Positions 1-6,329 of a DNA stretch of 6,330 bases are shown here, one piece after another. The notes under the pieces were generated by a model. The model was not told the DNA's origin. It saw only the letters and a list, made by a program, of their open reading frames with translations, and did not search any database. Made by a program: the position numbers and the translations under genes. This DNA comes from Bacteroides sp. GTDB taxonomy: Bacteria; Bacteroidota; Bacteroidia; Bacteroidales; Bacteroidaceae. The stretch covers positions 1 to 6,330 of the forward strand of contig JAJPZL010000303.1 in the NCBI GenBank assembly GCA_021204375.1, read 5' to 3'. Numbering within the stretch: position 1 is the stretch's first letter; each line of letters starts with the position of its first letter.

Positions 1-4
1 ACCT

Positions 5-1014
5 ATGGATTATCCACAATTACTTGATAGATTAAAAAAACTTTGCAAGGGCAATTACCGGAAGGCCAGAGCCAGGCCCGGCAATTATCAGAGATATTAG
101 GTATAAAACCCCATTCCGTATATCGCAAGTTGAAAGGAGAAATCCACTTCTCGGTCGATGATCTTGTTAAGATCTCCGATGCCCTCTCTATTCCGCTGGG
201 TAGTTTGCTGGATGATCATACCTCTGTTTACAGCTCTCCCGTGAATCTTCTTGCCATCGATGATAGGTTCCGGGAGCAAGACTATAAATATTCTGCAAAA
301 CCGGTCCATGATATTTTCAGAGAGGCAGGCAAGGCTGCAAATTCCAGGTTTACGGCTATCTGTAAAAGCCTGCCCCTTATCACTTACTATTATTATGATT
401 GGCTGATGAAATTCGCCCACCTCAGATGGTTGTATTTTAATACCCGTTCGTTCCATCCCGGATCGCTTTCGGAAATTCAGTTCCCGGACGAATACAGGGA
501 TGTGAAAGAGGCATACACAGAGGCCTTTACTACCCTCCGGCGGCTGGTCTTTATTGTGGATGGTGATATGATACGGAATTTCACACGCGAGCTCCTTTTT
601 TTCCGCAAGATAAGCTGTATCACACCTCAGGAGTTAAGATATGTACTTGATGACCTCCAGGATATGTTAGCTACCGTAGAGAAGATATGCAGGAAGGGCT
701 ATGGGGCTACTTTCCGTCAGGAGATCCAGGTTTTTTGCTTCGATATTTCCCTGTATAACGATATCTATCTGGTAGAGAGTAATAAATTCAATCTGGGTAT
801 TTTTTACGCCCATGGTTTCAATCCTACTCTCCATAAAGAGCCGCAGACATTTGAGGTTATCAAACGATGGGTAGAATCCTCCCTTCGCTGCTCCAACTTC
901 ATCTGTGGTGCCGGAGAAACAGACAGGAAGATCTTTTTTGAAAAACAATACCGCCTTTTGGAAGAGTTCCGGAACCAGTTCTCCTGGTCTGATCTTATGG
1001 AAGTCCGGCACTGA
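5..1014 (+). CDS. XRE-like helix-turn-helix transcriptional regulator, N-terminus split by an A-run frameshift
   Basis: Probable cytoplasmic DNA-binding regulator. From TTG 43 to TGA 1012-1014 the frame is open for 323 codons. Near its start it has a helix-turn-helix (residues about 11-56): 'ARQLSEILGI', turn, recognition helix 'KPHSVYRKLKGE', then 'VDDLVKISDALSIPLGSLL', the usual XRE-type spacing. The remaining 260 residues are rich in aromatic and charged residues and look helical. I recognise no ligand or enzyme motif there, and there is no signal peptide. TTG 43 is a poor start: no ribosome-binding site, and it cuts into the first helix. ATG 5 starts 'MDYPQLLDRLKK', which joins smoothly to 'TLQGQLPEGQSQ' of the main frame if the seven A's at 34-40 are read as eight, giving 336 residues. 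I therefore take ATG 5 as the ancestral start. The gene converges on the fimbrial operon, so control of that operon is possible but only inferred. It may be broken or may depend on slippage. Confidence 0.72.
34..40 (+). other. Seven-A homopolymer at the frame break of the regulator
   Basis: The ATG-5 frame reads TTA AAA AAA then CTT TGC AAG and continues with an unrelated peptide. The regulator body is read one base back, as ACT TTG CAA GGG. An eighth A, or a -1 slip on A AAA AAA, restores one open frame. Runs like this are prone to mutation, to polymerase or ribosome slippage, and to sequencing error. Confidence 0.6.
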
Positions 1015-1148
1015 TCCATCCTGTCCTTAAAGAGGAGAAATCTAAAATAGAAAGACCGGACACCAGGTTCTTGCCATAAAAAACCGGGAGAAGATCTTCC
1101 GGCTGGCTATAATGAAGTTTAGTTTTTTCATCCCTTTTTCCTTCTCTT
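1015..1148. other. Convergent intergenic region
   Basis: This stretch lies between the stop of the plus-strand regulator and the last recognisable codon of the minus-strand fimbrial gene. It holds the minus-strand terminator described separately. I see no clear plus-strand terminator for the regulator, only T-rich runs at about 1122-1128 and 1134-1139 without an adjacent stem. No RNA gene or further protein gene is evident. Confidence 0.6.
1078..1102 (-). terminator. Rho-independent terminator of the fimbrial operon
   Basis: Read on the minus strand, positions 1102-1084 form a stem with CCGGA on one side and TCC-C-GG on the other (one bulged C, loop around AGATCTTC). It is followed at once by six T's (1083-1078). 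It lies 47 bases beyond the TGA at 1151-1149. That placement supports the view that the decayed 3' third up to 1149 once belonged to the transcribed gene. On the plus strand the stem is not followed by a T-run, so it would not obviously end the regulator transcript. Confidence 0.55.
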
Positions 1149-1426
1149 TCATCTACCCGTGACCGGGCGATAGCCGTGACCGGACGTTGGTGTAAGATTT
1201 CGTATATTCAGGTAATCTCCTCTTTGCTCGTTAGGATCCCACAAGCTGGGTACTTCATAAGAGGAACCTTTAAGATAGGACTCCCGGTAGTTGCCCGGAC
1301 TCCTGAAATACCACGGTTCATTCCGGATACACCTGATGGTTAATGCTTTTGCTTTTTCTATACCCGTATGTTTTTTATATATACTTGCATTTCCGGAGCC
1401 GGGTCGTACTTAAATTCGTCTGCCAC
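1149..1426 (-). pseudogene. C-terminal remnant of the long fimbrial lipoprotein, beyond an in-frame TGA
   Basis: This is the last part of the long gene. After the TGA at 1429-1427 the same frame continues with 'VADEFKYDPAPEMQVYIKN' down to a TAG at 1360-1358. A shift of one base at about 1358-1361 restores 'EKAKALTIRCIRNE', a close fit to the 'K-A-L-T-I-R-C-I-R' end of the C-terminal module in large Bacteroidales fimbrial lipoproteins. The reading then stays open for about 56 further residues, rich in Tyr, Arg and Pro (for example 'EPWYFRSPGNYRESYLKG', 'PSLWDPNEQRGDYLNIR'), to TGA 1151-1149. The simplest repair is one lost base, giving 'RVYEKAKAL'. The tail after RCIRNE is longer than I expect for this family and I cannot assign it a role. 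Confidence 0.6.
1157..1183. repeat. Direct repeat CCGTGACCGG, two copies 17 bases apart
   Basis: The ten-base word occurs at 1157-1166 and again at 1174-1183, with a seven-base spacer. It lies in the last codons of the decayed fimbrial gene. A 17-base period is not a multiple of three, so if it arose by local duplication it would have shifted the frame of the final residues. It may equally be chance. Confidence 0.35.
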
Positions 1427-2200
1427 TCACATTTGGTGGGCATTTTGGGTATTCTTCAGCCAGTGGTATACCGATTCACCCACTTCCCGGTAGGTTCCAT
1501 CGGTGTTGATAAAGCCGTTTTTAGGGTATACGCCAAATTTAGGCCAGAATTCGTTCCGTTCTACAGTTTCCACATAAGCAAACTTATAGGTATCGCATAG
1601 GAATGCAGGACCATCAGACCCTACTTCTACGGGGAAAGACATAGGGCCATAAATCTCGTAGATATCCTTATCATTGCCTTCCCTATGATTCCTGTTAAGC
1701 CATCCTTCAACCGTTCCAGGTATCCGCCAGCCTTCGGGGCACGGATCAAATTCTGTTTTAATTCCGTTGATCGTTTCTACATTCCATAGCGTTGAGTTAC
1801 CAATGGCAGGGTCACTGATATACCAGTCGCCGGTGGCCGGGAAAGCGGTAAGGAAATGATCCGGATGATGGATCGAATAGTGGAGAGGATCACCACTGGG
1901 TGCTGTTACCTGAAATTCAGAACCCCTGTTACTCAGGAATGAACCATTGTGGAATGTTGCGGTGGGACCCCAGAAAGGATCTTTCCGTCCGTGTTGGAAG
2001 TAGAGCCCGAAGGTATTATAAAGGTCGTCCACGTCGGTAGAAGTGGCCCCGATATTCCTGTCCATATAAAATACATCAAACGCTAATTCCGGATTACCCA
2101 CATACAAAGCCGTTTGCCGGTAAGACAATCGTTGGGGATCGTACTCCCTCAATAGGGTTTGGTCTGCATCCAGCACCCAGATGTGCCAGCTCCAGATCAC
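1427..2200 (-). pseudogene. Distal fragment of the long fimbrial lipoprotein: Fib_succ_major-like C-terminal module
   Basis: Open for 257 codons from GTG 2200 to TGA 1427, but this is not an independent gene. It begins with 'VIWSWHIWVLDAD', the strand that joins the preceding all-beta domain to the C-terminal module in large FimB/Mfa-like proteins, and the codon just before it is TAA. The body shows the hallmarks of the Fibrobacter succinogenes major paralogous domain (TIGR02145-like, C-type-lectin/FGE-type fold): 'FYMDRNIGA' (residues 44-52), 'FGLYFQHGRKDPFWGP' (64-79) and 'CPEGWRIPGTVEGWL' (154-168). In the intact family this module would sit outside the cell at the far end of an anchored or tip protein, and a binding role is plausible but unproven. 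A separate reading from GTG would lack a signal peptide and stay in the cytoplasm, so independent function is unlikely. If annotated as a stand-alone hypothetical protein, this would be a fragment. Confidence 0.75.
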
Positions 2201-2328
2201 TTACTGGTCCTGCATAAGGGCTACCAGGCATTCCCTTCATTACTTCCGGCAGTTACCCGCAGAGTGCTTAGTGCCCTGTCCTCCGGTTTATTGAATATCT
2301 GCACGTTACTCACTACATTGTTATCGTC
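2201..2328 (-). pseudogene. Linker of the long fimbrial gene between two reading-frame breaks
   Basis: This joins the 794-codon open part to the C-terminal fragment. In the frame of the open part, the codons after the TAG at 2331-2329 read 'DDNNVVSNVQIFNKPE' and then 'DRALSTLRVTAGSNEGNA', a typical beta domain. At about 2226 one T is missing: GCC TGG TAG should read GCC TTG GTA GCC CTT ATG CAG, giving 'NALVALMQDQ'. Next comes TAA (2203-2201), then 'VIWSWHIW'. Apart from two stops and one lost base, the protein sequence is therefore continuous with both flanks. This is the direct evidence that the flanking open frames are one gene. Confidence 0.7.
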
Positions 2329-4713
2329 CTACAACACATGTACACTTAATTCATTTTCGGATAGATCCACTCCCAGTAGGGAACCCCATACATAGAACGG
2401 TTTAGTTACAGCGAATTCTTCCCATTCACCTAGTTTGAGCAGGATGCAGTTGGCCACCTCGTGGTAGATGCGGAAACTGCGCCGGAAGTATTCATACCCG
2501 ATAGTGTCCCTTACCACTATATTTACAGCCCTGCCGTTGTGTGCCGCTCCTAATACCGGTACAACAATTATTTCATTACCGTACGGTTTGAGGGGGTGCA
2601 TCGGTCCCTCTTTTTCTCCCGGTTCCGTCAGGTAATAGTCCGGACCACCGTAGAAATAATGCTTGCTTTCCGCAAGAGGTACAGGGTCGATCAGGTGATC
2701 CAGTGAATTTCCGTTATCATCTTCGAACGACACTGTAAAAGGGGTATTATAGTCTACATCAATGTTATAATACCGTTGTTGGCGTTGCCAGTGAGGCATA
2801 TTTTCCTGGTAAATACTTACACCGAGGTATTTATGGCGGACAGCAAATTCTTTGTCAAGCAACCTGTTCTTATAGTTGAGCTTTACAGTGAACAAGTTTT
2901 CCCCTTTCCGGTAATTGAACTCCTCGTGTTTATCCGGTACTTCGTTCCCCATCAGGTCGAGGTATTTTTTAAGTTTTATAGGAAGGAGATAAGTACCGGG
3001 TTCCTCCGCATCTCTGGAGAGGTCGATAGTGTTCTCCGGTCTGGCATCCTCCCGAAAGTCGAGGTCTACATAATCTGTTGTGGTATGCGGAGCCATTTGA
3101 ATGGTTACTTCCGCCCCTTCGGGAAACCACCGGATCACCAATTCATCTTCAATTCCGGAGGTGGGTAACGACATGTAGGTAGCATTTTCTACCTCTTCCA
3201 GTTCACCGTTCTCCTTCTTTTTATAAATCTTTATCCAGAGAACAGATTCGTTGGTTTGAGTAACTTTAATAACCTCTTCCATACGCCCGGCCCTCAGGGT
3301 AAGGATCGCAGTACGTTCGGGTGGAGTAGCCTGGCTGTAATCGGTAGCAAATAACCACCAGGTGAAGGGCTCGTTAGCCGGACCAGTATCTCCTATGCCT
3401 ACCGGTATAAAAGTACCGTTTTCCTGTTTATTCGGTTTCAGCCAATCCACAGGTTGCCCACTTTCGTCATCAATACTTACCAGGGTAACCCCGTTAGGGT
3501 GTGAGGTCTCCACAGTAAGCCGGTTATCCAGGTCCGTACCATCCCGGCCTTCCTGTGTAAAATGAAAATCATTTCCGGAGAACTTCAGGAAATACTGTCC
3601 GTCCCCGATCCCCATTGTCTCCTCGTCCCATCCCATTACGGATGCTTCCAGTTCAACTTTTGTGTTTTTAATCGCCTTCTCCGGCGTAGTCTGTCCGCTT
3701 CCATATACCGAGTCAATGCGTATCATATACCGGTAATTCCGCAAGATCGGGAAGTAGATAAACTCTCCCGTCTCTTCGTGGGGATTACCAAAGTTTACCC
3801 GGTAAAAAGTCTCTGTGTCCTCCTCCTCGTAATATCCCCCTACTACTAAGAATGGGTAGGTGGGAGGATCATCCGTAGCATTCCCTGCTTTCCCTTCAAA
3901 TACATAGATCGTATTTTCACACTTTACATTATCGGGAATATCTGTTTTAGGATTTCCTCCTTCCTCTTCATTAGTATAAATAAGCGGCCCCCAGGTCACT
4001 TCGGGCGTCTCCATTAAGATCGGCTTCAGCTCCGGAAACCCATGTTCGTAATCCTGTATCTCCCTTTCATACTCACAGGGAATGATACGCCCCTTTTTGT
4101 CATAATTATAATACCGGATGCTGGTCAGTTTAAAATTCTCCTGCGCTTTCGGTTGCAGATTTACCTGTACACTGGCCGTCATCCGCATCAGCTGGAACCT
4201 CCGTTCCCCCATCAGGCGCGTATTCTCTTCTATAGTCACCGTATCTTTGATCGCCCACATCGGTATCGCCCTGTATCCGGCAGAACCGTAAGTTGCATTC
4301 CAACGTCCCTCTACAGAGACAGAAAGCCCTTTTGCGATCATCTCCCGGGTCGCATCCGCCGGAATATTTCCCACCTCCCTCCGGCAGTTAGCCAGCAGCA
4401 TCAGGTCGCACTTCATAGGAGGTAGCGAAACACTATACAATTGCTCTTCTTCTGTTTCCGATATCAGCGTAGCCGGGGCAGCCTTCACAAAGCGGGTGCT
4501 GCTGAACACCAGTACATCCAGTGTCTCTATCTCATTCTCCCGTTCCGGGGTCAGTGCCCGGGAAGAAACCCCCGGTGTTTTCAGGGCAAACACCACATTC
4601 GCCCCGTTTCCCGGTATATCCGGATTTACTATACATTCAAAATCGTCGTAACAAGCCATATATAACAATAGGGTAGTACCCAGCAGTAACCCGATAAAAC
4701 TGTTCGTTCTCAT
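2329..4713 (-). CDS. Large FimB/Mfa-like fimbrial lipoprotein, N-terminal 794 codons of a broken gene
   Basis: Secreted lipoprotein of the type V pilus superfamily, expected on the outer surface as a pilus anchor or tip component. Start ATG 4713. The signal peptide has a hydrophobic core at residues 6-19 and a likely lipidated Cys21 in 'LLLYMAC', a non-canonical lipobox with Tyr at -3. The FimB/Mfa N-terminal domain covers about 38-350: strand 'VVFALKTP', 'SSRALTPEREN', 'IETLDVLVF' (62-70), 'DLMLLANCR' (103-111), 'LTSIRYYNYDKKGRIIP' (196-212). A BACON-like beta domain follows (about 375-486: 'LTVETSHPNG', 'ILTLRAGRMEEVIKVTQ'), then two or more further beta domains (487-794). The frame ends at TAG 2331-2329, where relatives usually have Trp or Gln ('ELSVHVL[W]DD'), and homology continues beyond it. 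The ancestral gene ran to 1149 and encoded about 1188 residues. It lies downstream of a shorter paralogue on the same strand. If expressed as it stands it gives a lipoprotein without the C-terminal lectin-like module. Confidence 0.8.
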   Translation of the reverse strand: MRTNSFIGLLLGTTLLLYMACYDDFECIVNPDIPGNGANVVFALKTPGVSSRALTPERENEIETLDVLVFSSTRFVKAAPATLISETEEEQLYSVSLPPMKCDLMLLANCRREVGNIPADATREMIAKGLSVSVEGRWNATYGSAGYRAIPMWAIKDTVTIEENTRLMGERRFQLMRMTASVQVNLQPKAQENFKLTSIRYYNYDKKGRIIPCEYEREIQDYEHGFPELKPILMETPEVTWGPLIYTNEEEGGNPKTDIPDNVKCENTIYVFEGKAGNATDDPPTYPFLVVGGYYEEEDTETFYRVNFGNPHEETGEFIYFPILRNYRYMIRIDSVYGSGQTTPEKAIKNTKVELEASVMGWDEETMGIGDGQYFLKFSGNDFHFTQEGRDGTDLDNRLTVETSHPNGVTLVSIDDESGQPVDWLKPNKQENGTFIPVGIGDTGPANEPFTWWLFATDYSQATPPERTAILTLRAGRMEEVIKVTQTNESVLWIKIYKKKENGELEEVENATYMSLPTSGIEDELVIRWFPEGAEVTIQMAPHTTTDYVDLDFREDARPENTIDLSRDAEEPGTYLLPIKLKKYLDLMGNEVPDKHEEFNYRKGENLFTVKLNYKNRLLDKEFAVRHKYLGVSIYQENMPHWQRQQRYYNIDVDYNTPFTVSFEDDNGNSLDHLIDPVPLAESKHYFYGGPDYYLTEPGEKEGPMHPLKPYGNEIIVVPVLGAAHNGRAVNIVVRDTIGYEYFRRSFRIYHEVANCILLKLGEWEEFAVTKPFYVWGSLLGVDLSENELSVHVL

Positions 4714-4745
4714 ATTCTTCCTTCTTTTATACGGTAACTATTCAT
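4710..4745 (-). other. Possible 11-codon leader reading frame overlapping the start of the long gene
   Basis: ATG 4745 opens MNSYRIKEGRI and ends in a TGA (4712-4710) that overlaps the ATG of the long gene as ATGA. An AAAGGAGG word lies 13 bases upstream (4766-4759). The arrangement would permit translational coupling. However, Bacteroidota rarely rely on Shine-Dalgarno pairing, and the AAAGGAGG also falls in the remnant coding sequence of the upstream paralogue, so chance is likely. Confidence 0.2.
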
Positions 4746-4795
4746 GGATCCAGCGTCTCCTCCTTTAGGCGAAGATCTACTCCTGTCAGGGAGCC
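4742..4795 (-). pseudogene. Out-of-frame remnant 'GSLTGVDLRLKEETLDP' at the 3' end of the short paralogue
   Basis: One frame away from the annotated end of the short paralogue, 17 codons read GSLTGVDLRLKEETLDP and then TGA (4744-4742). The first eight residues match 'GSLLGVDL' at residues 777-784 of the long paralogue in seven of eight positions, with several synonymous base differences. That points to true homology rather than a recent copy. In the long protein this strand lies about 290 residues beyond the point where the short protein stops. It therefore looks like a scar of an internal deletion plus a frame change. Confidence 0.5.
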
Positions 4796-5604
4796 GAAGG
4801 CCGGGCCAGCTGTTCTACCCGTATGGTAGCCTCGATCCGTCCTGCTGTAAAATGCAGGTTCGCTACCCGGCTTGTTTGTCCGGCTGCCGGCGTATAATCA
4901 TCCAGCCACAATCGGCGCCGGGATAGCTCTCCCTGACCTCCTTTGTCATTATCTCTATGAGTTCCGCTGTTACCCGTATCGCAAAACCGGAGCCACCCCA
5001 TATCTCCACTATCTTCATAAGTGATGCCGGTAAATCTCCACCCATCCGGGTGATTCGTCTGGATATTCAGATTCGTTTCGCTGTGGTTCTGGTTATACAC
5101 CTGGTTACGCAATTCATAACCTCCCTGGGTAAGTTTCAGAATATACTGTCCGTCCGATACTCCCAGGGTAAATTCCTCCAGTATATAACTACCCGTGAAC
5201 ATATTCACCGGATAATAGCTACGTGCATCTGCCGCACTGCTATATCCCGGTCCGCTTACACTATCAATGGAAATAGTATAAATAAAATTACGGATCACCG
5301 GGAAATAAACAGGCTCACTATCTCCCTGTTGATTCGCAAAATCAACCCGGTAAAAGGTTTCGGAAGAGCTTCCGCCGTAGCGTCCGCCGATTACCAGGGT
5401 CGGGAAATCCGGGTCTTCCTTATAAAGACCCTTTTCTCCCTCCAATATATAGATCGTTTCTGTGCATGAAATTTCATTGTTAATGTACTCACTGCCATAC
5501 ACAATGGCAGGCAGTGTTTCGCCGCTTTCCACTACTTTCGGCCTGATCTCTGCCAAAGGCTGCTGCCTTTCAGATAGTTCGCCGGTCGTGGCATAAGGAA
5601 TGAT
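4786..5604 (-). pseudogene. 3' part of the short FimB/Mfa-like paralogue, downstream of an in-frame TAG
   Basis: This continues the reading frame of the gene starting at 6246 without any shift. After the TAG at 5607-5605 it reads 'IIPYATTGELSERQQPLAE' and stays open to TGA 4788-4786. TTG 5556 is the first possible start inside it, but that would give a protein with no signal peptide and half a domain. It aligns with residues 211-486 of the long neighbour: 'TIYILEGE' with 'TIYVFEGK', 'ETFYRVDFANQ' with 'ETFYRVNFGNP', 'VYFPVIRNFIYTISIDSVSG' with 'IYFPILRNYRYMIRIDSVYG', 'DGQYILKL' with 'DGQYFLKF', and 'FTAGRIEATIRVEQ' with 'LRAGRMEEVIKVTQ'. It thus holds the second half of the FimB/Mfa N-terminal domain and one BACON-like domain, then ends with 'LARPSAP'. 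The distal domains and lectin-like module of the longer paralogue are missing. Confidence 0.75.
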
Positions 5605-6246
5605 CTATCCCTTTTTCTCTCCGTTATAATACCGAATGCTCGTCAGTTTAAAACGCTCCTGCGCACCAGGCTTTACTTCCACGTTCACCTTGGCCAGCAT
5701 CCGTATTAAATCATAACTCAGGCGCATGTTATCAATCACCTGAACATTATCTTTCATTCCCCACATGGGAATAGGGCGGTAGGCAGATGAATCCGGATCC
5801 ACCTTCCACTCTCCATCCAGTTCCAGTGTAAGACCCTTTATCAAATCCTGGCGCGAAGGGGTACCGGCAATGGTGTTTACCTCCTGCCGGCAATTGGCCA
5901 GTACCATCAGGTCGTACGTACCTTTTGGTAAAGTAGCCGTATATAAGTTTGGGGTGCCGTCTATCTTCGTGGCGGCTATACTTTCTATATAGGCCCCGTT
6001 TGATCCAGTATGAAAAAGAAGCAGATCCAGGGTAGATAGTTCCTCCTCCCGTCCTCCTGTGAGAGCACGGGCAGAGCTCTGTAGCGAAGGAACCTTCAGG
6101 GTAAAGACTACCTGTACCTCCTCTTCACCTCCCGGTACCGGAATCTCTTTTTCCAGACTTCTCTCATAGCAGGAGAAACAGAGCGTGATGATACACAGAA
6201 GCGCTCCTTTTAGTATAATATCCTTTATATTTTTTCTTTTTATCAT
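5605..6246 (-). CDS. 5' part of the short FimB/Mfa-like fimbrial lipoprotein, stopped by an in-frame TAG
   Basis: ATG 6246 opens a lipoprotein signal peptide: basic 'MIKRKNIKD', hydrophobic residues 10-24, likely lipidated Cys26 in 'LCFSC' (Cys at -3 is unusual). The FimB/Mfa-like N-terminal domain follows: 'VVFTLKVP' (46-53), 'SARALTGGREEELSTLDLLLF' core (58-78), 'YDLMVLANCRQEV' (111-123), 'YRPIPMWGMKD' (156-166), 'FKLTSIRYYNGEKKG' (199-213). The TAG after Gly213 stands where the long paralogue has Arg in 'KKGRIIP', and the frame resumes directly with 'IIP'. The whole gene would be 486 codons (6246-4789 plus stop). It starts only 23 bases after the stop of an upstream same-strand gene, so it is probably co-transcribed. 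Unless the TAG is read through or is a sequence error, the product is a half-domain that is unlikely to fold. Confidence 0.75.
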   Translation of the reverse strand: MIKRKNIKDIILKGALLCIITLCFSCYERSLEKEIPVPGGEEEVQVVFTLKVPSLQSSARALTGGREEELSTLDLLLFHTGSNGAYIESIAATKIDGTPNLYTATLPKGTYDLMVLANCRQEVNTIAGTPSRQDLIKGLTLELDGEWKVDPDSSAYRPIPMWGMKDNVQVIDNMRLSYDLIRMLAKVNVEVKPGAQERFKLTSIRYYNGEKKG

Positions 6247-6269
6247 CTGATTAAACTGCTATTTCGGTA

Positions 6270-6329
6270 CTAGAAATACTCATAGCCACGAAAAGAACCT
6301 TTTCGGTAGTCCGGAATTTCAATCAGTGG
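6270..6329 (-). CDS. C-terminal end of a third, upstream minus-strand gene (partial)
   Basis: Nineteen codons ending 'PLIEIPDYRKGSFRGYEYF' and TAG (6272-6270). The composition is like that of a secreted beta-rich protein. The 'YR-x-S-x-x-G-x-x-Y' pattern loosely recalls 'NYRESYLKGSSY' in the C-terminal tail of the long paralogue, so a further family member is possible. The other minus-strand frames here carry stops. With only 19 codons visible the call rests mainly on the close 23-base spacing to ATG 6246 and on the lack of a visible promoter between them. Confidence 0.35.
   Translation of the reverse strand, partial: PLIEIPDYRKGSFRGYEYF

Noticed and set aside
97..1019. Minus-strand open frames opposite the regulator
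   Set aside because: They are shadows of the helix-turn-helix gene, with no recognisable motif and no start context.
1029..1040. AAAGAGGAGAAA, identical to a widely used synthetic ribosome-binding site
   Set aside because: No start codon follows at a usable distance and the surroundings show no vector or cloning features. A purine-rich match in AT-leaning DNA can be chance.
1042..1131. Minus-strand 29-codon frame starting 'MKKLNFIIASRK'
   Set aside because: It has a signal-like start and an A/G-rich lead, but it runs through the terminator stem and T-run, has no hydrophobic core of normal length, and ends at once. It is best seen as chance.
1427..2062. C-terminal lectin-like module as target of a diversity-generating retroelement
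   Set aside because: This fold is used by some variable proteins, but the window holds no reverse transcriptase, no template repeat and no run of adenine-rich variable codons.
2776..5469. Plus-strand open frames opposite the fimbrial genes (for example 2776-3168, 4042-4425, 4957-5469)
   Set aside because: They lie entirely opposite minus-strand coding sequence with clear family motifs, show no domain or signal of their own, and have the composition of antisense shadows.
1427..5607. Genome-wide stop-codon reassignment as an explanation for the in-frame stops
   Set aside because: TAG, TAA and TGA all occur as interruptions, and single-base frame changes lie among them. No single code change explains this. 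Decay or sequence error is simpler.
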